Source: Bacterioplanes sp965233665
Lineage (GTDB): Bacteria; Pseudomonadota; Gammaproteobacteria; Pseudomonadales; Oceanobacteraceae
Direction: 5' to 3'
Assembly: GCA_965233665.1 (NCBI GenBank)
Contig: CBDDTG010000065.1
Coordinates: 19,657 to 83,656 of the forward strand
DNA: 64,000 nucleotides
Part shown: positions 7,657 to 16,507 of the stretch, in pieces
How positions within the stretch are numbered: position 1 is the stretch's first letter
How the letters are laid out: each line of letters opens with the position of its first letter
Notes under the pieces: generated by a model
The model's input: only the letters and a program-made list of their open reading frames with translations
What the model was told of the DNA's origin: nothing
The model's database searches: none
Position numbers and translations under genes: made by a program

Positions 7657-10059
7657 ATGAGCAGCATGCGTCTTTCGCCATTGGCCGTCGCCATTATGGC
7701 CATCAGCAGTCACAGCTTGGCCGGCGACAAGCACCAAGAACTGGAAGCCGTTGTGGTAACCGGCGGTAAAATCGAGCGAGATTTGCAGCAAACCACCAGC
7801 GGTATCAGCGTGCTGGATCGACAATTGCTGGAGAGTAATAACACCGAAAACCTCAACGATGCCCTGGTGCTGACACCCAATACCAGCATTAATGGCAAAG
7901 GGGGCTTCAGCATTCGCGGCATTAACGCCGAGGGTGGCCCGGCGGCAGATACCTCGACGGCCGATACCGCGGGTGTGGTGATGGACGGTGCCTATTTTGA
8001 CGCCGATATTTTAGAAATGGGCGTTGGCCTGTGGGACATCGGCAGCGTTGAAGTGTACAAAGGCCCGCAGTCGACCAGTCAGGGCAAAAACGCCTTGGCT
8101 GGCACCATTGTGGTAAAAACCAACGACCCGGTGTTTTATCGTGAAGGCTCGGTGCGCCTAGGCTTTGGCACAGACAACACTCAAATCAGCAGCGTCATGT
8201 ATAACCAGGCGCTGACGGATGAATGGGCGGTGCGCATTGCGGCAGACCGTGTGTACACCGACGGCCAAATCGAAAACGAATTTACCGGCGACGATGACGA
8301 AGCCCACGATGAGCACATTAATGGCCGGGTGAAATTATTGTATCGTCCATCCGAGCGCTTTAGTGCGTTATTGACCATTGGCCAAGATAAATCAGACCAA
8401 GGCGACGACCGCGCTTGCGGCGCTAATACCAGCCGCGCCGGTGTGTTTGAGTGTGATGAATTTAAGGCCTATCGCGACGTAGACGGCAAGCTAACCAACC
8501 GCTTTAACTACCAAACACTGAAGTTGCAAGCGCAGCTCAGCGACGGCTGGGAACTCACCTCCATTACCTCCAACTCCTGGCGTGACCGCGCCGAGCGCCA
8601 AGATGCCGATAATATGGCGCCAAGCAACTCCAGCTATAGCGATGCGGCCAGCCTGGGTGTGCGTAACGAATCGGAAGAGGACAGCAGCCTGAACCAGGAG
8701 CTGCGCTTTAGCTTTGAAGGCGAGCAAATTCGCACCAGCTTTGGTTATTATTACAGCCAGAGCGAAGAAAAACGCGGCTACGACTTCTTGCTGGCCAACC
8801 CGCTCGATACTTATTTGCCCGGCTTTTACGCCGCCACCTCTACGGCGCCTTTCCCGGCCTACGAAAATGGCGTCAGCGATACGGTTTTGCAAACCCAATA
8901 CCAAGATCGAGGCTCCGTGCGCGAAGCCACCAACCATGCGCTGTTTGCCGAGTTAGATTATCAACTGACGCAAGACACCACCTTATTGTTTGGCGCCCGC
9001 TTAGAGCGCGAAACCAATAAAAACTCAGCCGATATTTTTGCGCAAAACGTGAATTCCGACGCCATGGTGGCATTGGGCGCACGGGCCAACCCATTGTTTA
9101 ATGCCCTAAAAGCCGGAGCCGAAGCAGGTGACCCAGCATCGCAAGCGCAATGGGGATTATTGTCAGCCTACATGACTGTGGCCGGAGTTGACCCGAACAA
9201 CCTGCAGCAAGACAGCCTAAGCCAGGTGCTGAATGTGCTGGCATCGGCCAGCAATAACACCTCAGAAAAAGACGTCGAAAACAACGTGTTGTTGCCTAAA
9301 ATTGGCGTGCGCCATCAGTTTACCCAAGATCTGAGCGCGGGCTATGTGGTGTCTCGCGGCTACCGCTCCGGCGGTGTCAGCTTAAACCCCATCAACACGC
9401 AGCAGCCGACGGTGGATTACGACCCGGAGTTTGTCACCAATCATGAGCTGTCGTTGCGTAGCCAATGGCTGGATCAGCGTCTGACTGCCAACGCCAATGT
9501 GTATTACATGCAGTGGAAAGATCAGCAAGTGCAAGTGGTGGGTGCCAACCCGTACGACAGCTACACCACCAACGCTGGCTCATCGACGTTAAAAGGGTTG
9601 GAGCTGGATATTTACTTCCGCGCTGACAACGGCCTGCAGTTATTTGCTAACGCTGGCTTGGCAAAAACTCGTTACGATGATTTTGTGACCCGCAATCAAG
9701 ACTTCTCTGGCAACCGCTTCCAGCTGGCGCCAGAAAAAACCGCCGCTGCTGGCGTGGGTTATGATCAGGGCATTGGCTATCGCGCCTTTGTGACGCAAAC
9801 CTATACCAGCGATGTGTATTTAAATAACGACAACACCAAGCAGCTACCGGCGTATTCACTGACCAATCTGCGCCTGGGCTATGCCGCTGCCAGCTGGAAA
9901 GTGGAAGCCTACGTCAACAACCTGTTCGACCGTCGCGCTAAAACCTACAGCTACGACTACAGCGGTTACGCACCTGAAGAAGGCTTTACCCTGTATGGCG
10001 ATTACAGCCATTGGGTACCGGCGCGTACCGCAGGCTTAGTGGCACAGTACGACTTTTAA
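7657..10059 (+). CDS. TonB-dependent outer-membrane receptor
   Basis: 800 residues from the ATG at 7657, which follows AGGAAGGGGAGTT; an upstream in-frame ATG at 7603 lacks a ribosome site. The signal peptide (LSPLAVAIMAISSHSLAG) leads to a plug domain with ELEAVVVTGGKIERDLQQ as TonB-box/plug start, GGFSIRGINAEGG, and GSVEVYKGPQSTSQGKNALA. The 22-stranded barrel follows, ending in the typical VPARTAGLVAQYDF with terminal Phe. It imports a siderophore, cobalamin or another large ligand using TonB energy; the ligand is not readable. Single gene followed by a strong terminator at 10086. Near-complete family length. Confidence 0.92.
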   Translation: MSSMRLSPLAVAIMAISSHSLAGDKHQELEAVVVTGGKIERDLQQTTSGISVLDRQLLESNNTENLNDALVLTPNTSINGKGGFSIRGINAEGGPAADTSTADTAGVVMDGAYFDADILEMGVGLWDIGSVEVYKGPQSTSQGKNALAGTIVVKTNDPVFYREGSVRLGFGTDNTQISSVMYNQALTDEWAVRIAADRVYTDGQIENEFTGDDDEAHDEHINGRVKLLYRPSERFSALLTIGQDKSDQGDDRACGANTSRAGVFECDEFKAYRDVDGKLTNRFNYQTLKLQAQLSDGWELTSITSNSWRDRAERQDADNMAPSNSSYSDAASLGVRNESEEDSSLNQELRFSFEGEQIRTSFGYYYSQSEEKRGYDFLLANPLDTYLPGFYAATSTAPFPAYENGVSDTVLQTQYQDRGSVREATNHALFAELDYQLTQDTTLLFGARLERETNKNSADIFAQNVNSDAMVALGARANPLFNALKAGAEAGDPASQAQWGLLSAYMTVAGVDPNNLQQDSLSQVLNVLASASNNTSEKDVENNVLLPKIGVRHQFTQDLSAGYVVSRGYRSGGVSLNPINTQQPTVDYDPEFVTNHELSLRSQWLDQRLTANANVYYMQWKDQQVQVVGANPYDSYTTNAGSSTLKGLELDIYFRADNGLQLFANAGLAKTRYDDFVTRNQDFSGNRFQLAPEKTAAAGVGYDQGIGYRAFVTQTYTSDVYLNNDNTKQLPAYSLTNLRLGYAAASWKVEAYVNNLFDRRAKTYSYDYSGYAPEEGFTLYGDYSHWVPARTAGLVAQYDF

Positions 10060-10085
10060 CCGGTAAGGATTTTAAGTTGCTTTAT

Positions 10086-10116
10086 AAAAAGCCGCGGTTA
10101 TTGCCGCGGCTTTTTT
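10086..10116 (+). terminator. Rho-independent terminator after the TonB receptor
   Basis: AAAAAGCCGCGG-loop-CCGCGGCTTTTTT, a perfect 8-bp GC-rich stem with flanking A/T runs, 27 bp after the receptor stop. Confidence 0.9.
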
Positions 10117-10251
10117 GTGGCTGAAGCTATTATCCACGCTCAACGTCTTTTCGATAATGGAGTTGCGGTTATGGCCGTGGCCAACGAAGGCTGGTTGCTA
10201 AAGCGTGTAAGCCTTAGATTGAGAATTGAAGCCGAGTTGGAGTCCCCAAGC

Positions 10252-10295
10252 CCTATGCCCTCCTTGAGGGATCTTATCCCTCACGTTGGGCGGAA
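10252..10295 (+). repeat. RepA fragment (hairpin module only)
   Basis: Contains CCTCCTTGAGGGATCTTATC followed by CCTCACGTTGGGCGG, the first hairpin of RepA in plus sense, at the 3' flank of the lipoprotein gene. The rest of the repeat is absent. Confidence 0.75.
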
Positions 10296-10305
10296 AAAGC
10301 CATGG

Positions 10306-10713
10306 CTAACGTAGCTTGCTGACTGTATGGGTAACACCGCCCGGCGCTACATAAAAGTTTGCATCTGCCTTGGAGAAGCACTGCCCAGAAAAGCTGGTGA
10401 AATCGGCATAGCGAGGAATTTCTCTGTGATGAACAACGGTGTTGCCTTTTGCGAACACCGCTAGAGTAATGCCGTCATTCTCAGAGATTCGGCTGTTTTT
10501 TTCGAGATTCCAATGGAAGCCAAGAACCTTTTTGGCGGAAGCGTTGTTTGAATAGGGCGCGAAGAAACAAACTTTGGTCCAGTTTCCTTTAACCGTGTCT
10601 TCGAGCTTGATGGCTCCAGCATCTTTCTCAATTTCTAGTACATTACTGTAGGCACCTTCCTGGCTACATGCGCCAAGCACGAGAGTGAAGGCGATTAAAA
10701 GTCTTTTGTTCAA
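10306..10713 (-). CDS. Hypothetical lipoprotein
   Basis: 135 residues from a TTG start at 10713, chosen because AGGAGG lies five bases upstream and because the protein then begins with a lipoprotein signal (NKRLLIAFTLVLGAC, lipobox LGAC). The mature part is a small soluble domain with two further Cys residues (VCFFAPY and GQCFSKAD) that could pair. Exported and lipid-anchored; function not recognised. It lies between RepA copies and is likely accessory. Confidence 0.65.
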   Translation of the reverse strand: MNKRLLIAFTLVLGACSQEGAYSNVLEIEKDAGAIKLEDTVKGNWTKVCFFAPYSNNASAKKVLGFHWNLEKNSRISENDGITLAVFAKGNTVVHHREIPRYADFTSFSGQCFSKADANFYVAPGGVTHTVSKLR

Positions 10714-10784
10714 TATGTGCCTCCTGGGTGGCAATTGAGTTGAATGACCAGTTTTTGCCGAGCTGGGTTTTAGGTTTATTGCCA

Positions 10785-11155
10785 AGCCCTATGCCCTCCT
10801 TGAAGGATCTTATCCCTCACGCCGGGCGGGCGAGCGACTGAAAGCGTATATCGAGGCAGTTTCTGCCAGGCAAAAAGCGAGCGGCAGTCGCCCTCGACTA
10901 GCGCAGCTTACAAACCGTAAGTGAGCATGGCGAGGCGCTTTTTAACGCTGCAGAAACAACGTAGATAGCTTTCAGCCTGCTTTGCACTGTGCAGGCCGTT
11001 ATTCCTGAGTTGCCAATGCTGTGGTCGCCGCAACGCCAACAGCCTGCATCCAGGCAGGATGTTGGCTGGTGCTGCCGTCCGGGCAGTCCCTACGGGCACA
11101 GCCATTACCAACTCAGGCGGCCTGCTAAGGCGCGGAAAACCTAGGCGCGAGAGCT
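10785..11155 (+). repeat. RepA repeat, long form
   Basis: Full-length RepA in plus sense: hairpin CCTTGAAGGATCTTATCCCT, the GAAAGCGTATATCGAGGCAG segment, the GTAAGTGAGCATGGCGAGGC segment, the stem GCCAACAGCCTGCATCCAGG with GCAGGATGTTGGC, and the tail CAGGCGGCCTGCTAAGGCGC. It separates the lipoprotein from the truncated Nudix gene. Confidence 0.85.
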
Positions 11156-11182
11156 AGTTCAAGGCTTGGGGTGTATGTCTCG

Positions 11183-11410
11183 CTAGTCCCTTGCAAGCTC
11201 AATTGACTTGCACCAAAAACAAAAATTGTCTCCTTCTTCTCTGGCAGCTGTTTCTTCAAATGTTTCGCCTTCTTCCATGCCACCAGTAACACCTTGCCAG
11301 AAAGCAGGCAGGCCAGAATTAGAATGTTGAACTCGCTTCAACAAAAAGAATCGAACACTTCCCTCCTCAGCGCGGTAAAGAAAGGCATTTATAGAAAAAG
11401 GTTGTCTCAT
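11183..11410 (-). pseudogene. Nudix hydrolase N-terminal fragment
   Basis: The first 55 residues read as a Nudix protein: MRQPFSINAFLYRAEE, FFLLKRVQHSNSGLPAFWQG and the start of the Nudix box GGMEEGETFEETAAREE. The box should continue with E-E-x-G-U, but the sequence changes to GDNFCFWCKSIELARD and stops next to a RepA copy. The catalytic half of the box and the whole C-terminus are missing, so it cannot be a working pyrophosphohydrolase. It begins 2 bp after the stop of the gene at 11413-11853, so the pair were once an operon. Confidence 0.7.
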
Positions 11411-11412
11411 TA

Positions 11413-11853
11413 TTATTGCTCGCTCCTAAATTCATTATATGCTTCGGCCCAATCTGATCTTTCAGTGCTGTCTTCGAATTGTAGTTCTATATCTATTATA
11501 TTCAGATAATCTAGAACTGCTTCTCTTTCTTCTATGTTCCAACTCCTGAATTTCATCGCTGTCAATGTTCTAAGTACGTTTTCTGGACACAAGTCGTCAA
11601 TAAAGTATGGAGCGCTTAGAAGCTCAAGGATTCTTGGCAAATAATATCGATATGCTCGACTGCTAGTCCAGTGGTTGGGAACTTCTGTCGCAATACTATA
11701 TCCATCCTCTCCAGAAATCTCGTTTAACTTCATATTTAGAATTTTTTCCTGCCAAGTATCTGGATGGCAATAGTCGCAGGAAAACGGTTTGGTCGGCCTG
11801 TATTTGGAAAAGACTTTGTATAATTCTTTTAGTGTTTTCGATTTAGATTGCAT
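11413..11853 (-). CDS. Hypothetical protein, small-island cargo
   Basis: 146 residues, unrecognised. The sequence has a CDYCHP motif (residues about 26-31), which might bind metal, and a hydrophilic acidic C-terminus (EDSTERSDWAEAYNEFRSEQ). It is A+T-rich and lies in the same direction as the Nudix remnant, with which it was probably co-transcribed. No signal peptide or membrane segment. The ATG at 11853 has only a weak ribosome site. Confidence 0.6.
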   Translation of the reverse strand: MQSKSKTLKELYKVFSKYRPTKPFSCDYCHPDTWQEKILNMKLNEISGEDGYSIATEVPNHWTSSRAYRYYLPRILELLSAPYFIDDLCPENVLRTLTAMKFRSWNIEEREAVLDYLNIIDIELQFEDSTERSDWAEAYNEFRSEQ

Positions 11854-11894
11854 GGGTTATTTTTCGTCGTAGATAGAAGCTTATTGATGTGCGT

Positions 11895-12010
11895 GCCATA
11901 CTGTGGTCGCCGCAACGCCAACAGCCTGTATTGGCTGGTGCTGCCATCCAGGCAGCCCCTGCGGGCACAGCCATTGCCCACTCAGGCGACCTACTAAGGC
12001 GCGGAAGCGA
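11895..12010 (+). repeat. RepA fragment
   Basis: Plus-sense RepA second half: CTGTGGTCGCCGCAACGCCA, then GGCTGGTGCTGCCATCCAGG and the tail CAGGCGACCTACTAAGGCGC. The central GGCAGGAT arm is deleted, leaving AACAGCCTGTATTGGCTGG. Confidence 0.75.
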
Positions 12011-12034
12011 TTTTAAGGCTTGGGGTGGTGTCCC

Positions 12035-12586
12035 TTAGGCACGTCGTCTGGAGCATACAAAATCATTCTTCGTAAAGCTCCAGTTACACGTTTTCCCATC
12101 TAGATAAATATATCCATGTGGTTTGCCTAGATACCGATCGTGACCGGGCAAACCCATGTAGTTTCCCTGAAATATCTTGTACCAACCTCCAAGGTTGATG
12201 TCTACGTCATGCGCTTCAGTTGAGTATTTTTCTTGAGCCATAAGGTGGATGTGTCTTTCACCTAAATAGATTGAGTAGGGTGCATGAACTAGCCAAAAAA
12301 TCAAAAATGAACTGGCTATTAGTATCCACTTGCTTGAGGTTTTTTTCTTTAGGACGAAGGCAGAAAGAACCGCTATGATTAGAGCGGTATACAGAGAAAG
12401 TGAAACTATACTGAATAGTTTTACTGTCGCTATAGCAGGGCCAAGAAACAGTTGGATGAAAGGACTCAAGAGCGATAATACAATCCAAGCTACGACAGTT
12501 ATAATCCAAGCTACGGTAGAGCTGTAGAAGGACGCTACCGCTATGATAATCACTATGAGTCCTAGTATTATTGCGAATCTTTTCAC
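12035..12586 (-). CDS. Hypothetical membrane protein
   Basis: 183 residues from GTG at 12586, selected because GGAGATAAA precedes it and the protein then opens with a membrane helix (KRFAIILGLIVIIIAVASFY). Four hydrophobic helices lie in the first about 110 residues, then a soluble domain with YKIFQGNYMGLPGHDRYLGK and GYIYLDGKTCNWSFTKNDFV. The upstream open frame to 12844 overlaps an IS110-like remnant and is unlikely to be translated with it. Function unknown; island cargo. Confidence 0.6.
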   Translation of the reverse strand: MKRFAIILGLIVIIIAVASFYSSTVAWIITVVAWIVLSLLSPFIQLFLGPAIATVKLFSIVSLSLYTALIIAVLSAFVLKKKTSSKWILIASSFLIFWLVHAPYSIYLGERHIHLMAQEKYSTEAHDVDINLGGWYKIFQGNYMGLPGHDRYLGKPHGYIYLDGKTCNWSFTKNDFVCSRRRA

Positions 12587-12721
12587 TTTATCTCCATGTA
12601 TGGTTTGGTATTTAATGCATGGGTACCTGACTGTGCAAGCAAAAAACAGTCTTTGATAACGATCTTTCATATAGTGCAACCATCTGTTCGGATTCTGTCC
12701 GGCTTTCTGGCCACATCCTTG

Positions 12722-12815
12722 ATGAGCATCGCCGGCCTGGTTCTCATTGATTTGGATCGCTATCGTGAATTTGAATAACTGATTTCGCGAGATCAATTCC
12801 AATGATTGCCAACTG
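12722..12815 (-). mobile_element. IS110-type transposase N-terminal remnant
   Basis: In the minus sense the sequence reads LAIIGIDLAKSVIQIH, followed by a stop. GIDLAK with a following hydrophobic strand is the first DEDD motif at the N-terminus of IS110-family transposases. Nothing else of the element is recognisable, so this is a fossil. Confidence 0.45.
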
Positions 12816-12890
12816 TTCCATATCAACTTCTCATTAAATACCAAGCTTATAGCTGAGGCTAAGGGCGTCTATTTCATTAGTCTAATAATG

Positions 12891-13010
12891 TGCTTGCCTA
12901 CTACTACCCACGCCTCAAAGTTCTGACACTTCAACGCTAAGCCACTGATTTATCTGGCGGCTAAGCTACCACCCTATGGAAATACAGACAAGCAGGCCCG
13001 GAAAGTGGGC
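12891..13010 (-). repeat. RepC copy 1 (decayed coding fragment)
   Basis: In the minus sense it reads GSLAAR-stop-ISGLALKCQNFEAW. It is related by eye to RepC copies at about 34108-34225 (GSLNVRKISELAFEHQNFEA) and 34982-35270. Shared words include CGCCTCAAAGTTCTG and AAGCTACCAC on the plus strand. Probably three fragments of one ancestral gene of unknown function. Confidence 0.6.
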
Positions 13011-13114
13011 TATTTCATGTCGTCTTGTGAAATATACGGGTTAAGTATCAGTATGCCTTTGCAGTTGGTACTGGGCCACTTGTAACCGTACTAAATTTTA
13101 AACTCGCTTTCTCG

Positions 13115-13335
13115 CCCAGGTTTTCCGCGCCTTAGCAGGCCGCCTGAGTTGGCAATGGCTGTGCCCGCAGGGGCTGCCTGGACGGCAGCACCAGCCAACA
13201 TCCTGCCGGGATGCAGGCTGTTGGCGTTGTGGCGACCACAGCATTGGCAACTCAGGAATCACGGCCTGCGCAGCGCAATGCAGGGAGTTCGCCGGCCCGG
13301 CGTGAGGGATAAGATCCCTCAAGGAGGGCATGGGG
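13115..13335 (-). repeat. RepA repeat, short form
   Basis: Minus-sense copy lacking the middle 140-bp segment: tail CGCCTTAGCAGGCCGCCTGA, stem GCCAACATCCTGCCGGGATG, and hairpin CGTGAGGGATAAGATCCCTC joined directly through GCGCAATGCAGGGAGTTCGC. Confidence 0.85.
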
Positions 13336-13369
13336 TTTGGCGCGAATAAAGTACTTTGTACGCGAGTCC

Positions 13370-13520
13370 GACCCAAATGCTCATTTACTGCAAGTAAGTT
13401 GCGCTAGTCGAGGGCGACTGCCGCTCGTTTTTTGCCTGGCAGAAACTGCCTCGATGTACGCTTTCATTCGCTCGCCCGCCCGGCGTGAGGGATGGGATCC
13501 CTCAAGGAGGGCATAGGGTT
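13370..13520 (-). repeat. RepA left-half copy
   Basis: Minus-sense RepA containing GTAAGTTGCGCTAGTCGAGG, GCAGAAACTGCCTCGATGTA and the hairpin GTGAGGGATGGGATCCCTCA, but no tail. With the preceding copy it forms a tandem, and no gene is found between 12590 and 13645 apart from these repeats. Confidence 0.8.
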
Positions 13521-13571
13521 TGGCGTTTAAAAACAATCGGCGCTGCTCCAGAAAACCTAAACAGCGCCCAT

Positions 13572-13606
13572 AAAAAAAGCCGCGACATTCACCGAGGCTT
13601 TTTTAT
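13572..13606 (-). terminator. Terminator-like hairpin downstream of the RsmB-family gene
   Basis: AAAAAAGCC on one side and GGCTTTTTT on the other, with an imperfect CGCGACATTCACCGAG loop region. It lies about 40 bp past the methyltransferase stop and would work in either direction. Confidence 0.55.
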
Positions 13607-13645
13607 TAAAACGAACAGAGCTTCAGCACTGAACTCAAACTCACA

Positions 13646-15008
13646 TCACAAACGCTTTAACCTAGCCACAAACATGGTATCAGCATCCTGCTCAGGCGCG
13701 CCGAGCATGGTTTGCTCCAGCAGCTGCCAGCCATCATTTTGTTGCATAAAGTCCGCTACTTGCTGCTCGTTTTCTTCCACTTGCCAGCTGCAGGTGGCGT
13801 AGAACAGCTCGCCGCCCGGGCGCACGGATTGGCTGGCCAAGGTCAGCAGGCGTTGCTGCAGTGCCATCAGCTCGGCGTTGTCGTCGGCACTTAAGCGCCA
13901 GCGTGCGTCTGGGTTGCGGCGCCAGGTGCCACTGGAGGAGCAGGGGGCGTCGACCAATACTTTATCGAAGCCTTGTTGGCGGGCAATTTCTTGCGGCAAT
14001 TTCAGCGGTTGCTGACCATCCCAAACAAAGCTGCGAATGTTCAGCAGTTGGCCACGTTTGGCACGGCGCTTTAATTCGACCAGTTTTTGCTCGTACAAAT
14101 CGGTGGCAATGACCGCGCCTTTATTGTTCATCTGGCTGGCCAGGGCAATGGCTTTGCCACCGGCGCCGGCGCAAGCATCCCAGATTTTTTCACCTGGCTT
14201 GGGCGCCACGGCGGCAACAATGTGTTGGCTGGCTAAATCCTGAATTTCAATGACGCCGGCTTTGTACAGTTGGCTCTGGCTTAAGCCGCGGCCGCCTAAG
14301 GCGCACAGTTGTTGGCCGCGGCGCTGCACAGAGACTTTTTCTTGCTGCAGCTCACGGGCCACGGCGGCGACGTCTAGGCCGTCATGGTTGGCAATGGGGT
14401 TAATGCGCAACCAAGTAGGCGCTGCTTGGCCTTTGCTGTTGCAGCCATTGCTGAAATTGCTCGTCGCTCCAGTGGCTGTACTCTTGGCGTTGGCGCAGGG
14501 CGGGCATCCAGCTAGGTCGAATGCCGTGCCACAGCAGCCATGCCGCTGACAGCGGTTGCTCGGCTTGGTCGCGGAATTGGCGGAAGACCTCGGTGCGGCG
14601 CTCGTAGTTGCGAAAGCCGTCTGGCCAGCGCCAGTTTTCTTGGCAGCGCTGCTGCACCCAGTGCCACAAATGATGTGGGTCGAGTTGGTCGGCGTCGACC
14701 GGTTGCCATGTTTTGTCCCAGGCTTGCCATTGGCCGTCGCTGAGCGCTTGTTCTTGGCGCTGTTGGTGCTCTAGCGCGCACGCCAGCTGTAAAAAACGCT
14801 GCGCCTGATAGAGCGCCAGTGCCAATGATGGTTGTTGGCGCAGGGCGGCATTTTTGCCGCTGTGCTTGCGCAGCCAGCGATCCAGCGGAATGGCGTTGGG
14901 GCGTTGCAGCCATTGCAACCATAAGCCGCTGAGCTCGCGGTAATGCAGGCGGTCATCGGCTTGTGGGCGACGGGGTTTTTGGCGGGGAACTCGACTGAAT
15001 CTAGACAT
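13646..15008 (-). pseudogene. RsmB/NOP-family RNA m5C methyltransferase split by one frameshift
   Basis: Two overlapping frames together make a complete protein of about 450 residues. The 5' frame (ATG 15008, MSRFSRVPRQKPRRPQAD) is the helical N-terminal part and ends at a TAA near 14400. The 3' frame carries the Rossmann SAM domain: WDACAGAGGKAIALASQM (SAM loop), DAPCSSSGTWRRNPDARW (PC catalytic motif) and YATCSWQVEENEQQVADF (TC catalytic motif). The switch happens near 14430, where the second frame reads KGQAAPTWLRINPIANHDG in direct continuation of the helical domain. Enzymes of this family methylate a cytosine in 16S rRNA or other RNAs. It may be a true mutation or a sequencing error, since both halves look well preserved. 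Confidence 0.75.
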
Positions 15009-15094
15009 GGTCAACTCGTGCTATCGGCTGGTTGCGCCTTATACGGAAAAACGCCGGCGATTGCCAGCCCTGTTGCCCGTGGAAGGGGCGGTGT

Positions 15095-16117
15095 TTAGCC
15101 TTGGCGGCGATAAACAGAGGGGGGCATGCCGGTCCAGGCTTTAAATGCTTTGGTAAAGTTGCTGGCATCAGAGTAGCCCAGTTGCTCGGCGATTTGATCA
15201 ATGGTGAGGTCATTGGTGCGCAGCATGTGTCGCGCCTGTTGCTGGCGCAGCTCATCTTTGAGGTGCTGGTAACTGGTGTTTTCTTGCTTGAGTTTGCGGT
15301 TGAGGGTGGCCATCGACATGTGCAGTTTGCCGGCGACTTGCTCCAGGCTGAGCGGCTGCTGCAGCCGGTCGGCGATTAGGTCGCGCACTTGGTCGCTGAC
15401 GTTGCGTCGGCCTTGCAGCTCGCGCAATGCCTGCTCTAGCTCTTGCTCGGCCATGTGCTCCATGGTGGGGTCAAAAAAGGGCAAGGGTGCTTGCAGTGCT
15501 GCGCTGGGCCAAGTCAGGCAGTTATCGCTGGCGCCGCTGAGTATTTGGCAGTGAGGCAAAATGGTTTGCTCGGCAAGCGGCCAATCCCAACTCAGCTCGA
15601 TGCAACTGGCGGTTTGGCCCCCTTGGCTGCCAACCAGGGTGCGGCAAATGGTTTCAATGCTGGCTAAAAACGCCAGCACCAAAAACGGCGCGGCGTGCTC
15701 GCTGTTGAACTTGGGTTGAATAAACAGCTGGCGCTGCTCGGCATCGGCATGGCGCTGCATCGTGAATATTTGCGCCCGCGTCTCGACGTAGCGCATGACT
15801 TTAATTGCGGCGTCGGTCATGGTGGCGCTGTATTGCGCGGCGTAGCCCAAGGCGCCGTGTTTGGAAAGCGTCATGCGCTTGCCGTACTCTAATGCCAGTT
15901 GTGGCTCGGGCAGCAGTTGGCAAAAGTTCTCGACACAGCGAACGCCGGACTCATGGCCGACCAACACGCCGGGCTGCAGCAATAGCGATTCTTCCAGCTG
16001 TGAGCCGTGCAGTAATTGCTTGGCGCTGATGCCGTGTTCAAAGGCCATTTCGGCCAGCAAAATTAAGTAGTCCGACGAAATTCGATAATGGCCGCGACCG
16101 ATTGAGCTTGTCTGCAT
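15095..16117 (-). CDS. AraC family regulator with PF12625-type N-terminal domain
   Basis: 340 residues from ATG 16117. An N-terminal Arabinose_bd-type domain is seen (LILLAEMAFEHGISAKQLL, VENFCQLLPEPQLALEYGKR, LGYAAQYSATMTDAAIKVMR), followed by an AraC helix-turn-helix domain at about 240-340 (LSLEQVAGKLHMSMATLNRK and IAEQLGYSDASNFTKAFKAW). Regulators of this type usually control divergent catabolic genes, and this one faces the PF10118 hydrolase at 16508. A longer frame to 16144 runs into a RepB element and is not native. The RepB end lies only 11 bp upstream of the ATG, so the original promoter and ribosome site have been displaced; AAGAGGTG at the element's end may now serve as a weak ribosome site. 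Confidence 0.87.
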   Translation of the reverse strand: MQTSSIGRGHYRISSDYLILLAEMAFEHGISAKQLLHGSQLEESLLLQPGVLVGHESGVRCVENFCQLLPEPQLALEYGKRMTLSKHGALGYAAQYSATMTDAAIKVMRYVETRAQIFTMQRHADAEQRQLFIQPKFNSEHAAPFLVLAFLASIETICRTLVGSQGGQTASCIELSWDWPLAEQTILPHCQILSGASDNCLTWPSAALQAPLPFFDPTMEHMAEQELEQALRELQGRRNVSDQVRDLIADRLQQPLSLEQVAGKLHMSMATLNRKLKQENTSYQHLKDELRQQQARHMLRTNDLTIDQIAEQLGYSDASNFTKAFKAWTGMPPSVYRRQG

Positions 16118-16128
16118 GACGATGCTTG

Positions 16129-16391
16129 GGCACCTCTTAATCATTCTGCACAGCTCTGCGCAAGTGCAGCAGGGTTTCAGAGCCAGGCGTTGATGACAGC
16201 AAATGGCCGGCCCTTTTCTATATCGCCAACGATGTTACGGAAGCCTGCCGCCCGCGCTCTGCGGGGAGCGCCAGAGAGCTCCAGCTCTGAGTCGCCGATT
16301 TTTGCTGTAGCCTTGCTAGAGCGGCAAACCGGCTTAGTGACCTACAGTCCTCTGGCGATCCAGAGAGGGCACCGAGTTATTCAGAGGTGCC
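16129..16391. mobile_element. RepB MITE-like element, complete copy
   Basis: 263 bp with inverted ends GGCACCTCTTAATCATTC and GAGTTATTCAGAGGTGCC and a 4-bp direct duplication CTTG on both sides (16125-16128 and 16392-16395). It contains no open frame and several hairpins, for example GGCGCCAGAGAGCTC-type arms and GCCAGAGAGCTCCAGCTCTG. It lies between the AraC gene and the divergent hydrolase. A second complete copy is at 55270. Confidence 0.85.
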
Positions 16392-16507
16392 CTTGTTGTT
16401 ATTTTTTCACTGTCGTTTGCAAGCATATCACCGGGCCCTTGGTGGGACACTGTGCCATAGTGACAGCGTCGAACTTCTGACTCAGGACACAATTGGCAGG
16501 TGAGCCT

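Noticed and set aside
10117..10314. 65-codon plus-strand frame after the TonB receptor terminator
   Set aside because: Runs into a RepA hairpin and has no ribosome site; likely chance.
12587..12844. N-terminal extension of the membrane protein at 12035 to 12844
   Set aside because: The extension overlaps an IS110-like remnant in another frame and lacks membrane or ribosome-site support; GTG 12586 has GGAG upstream.
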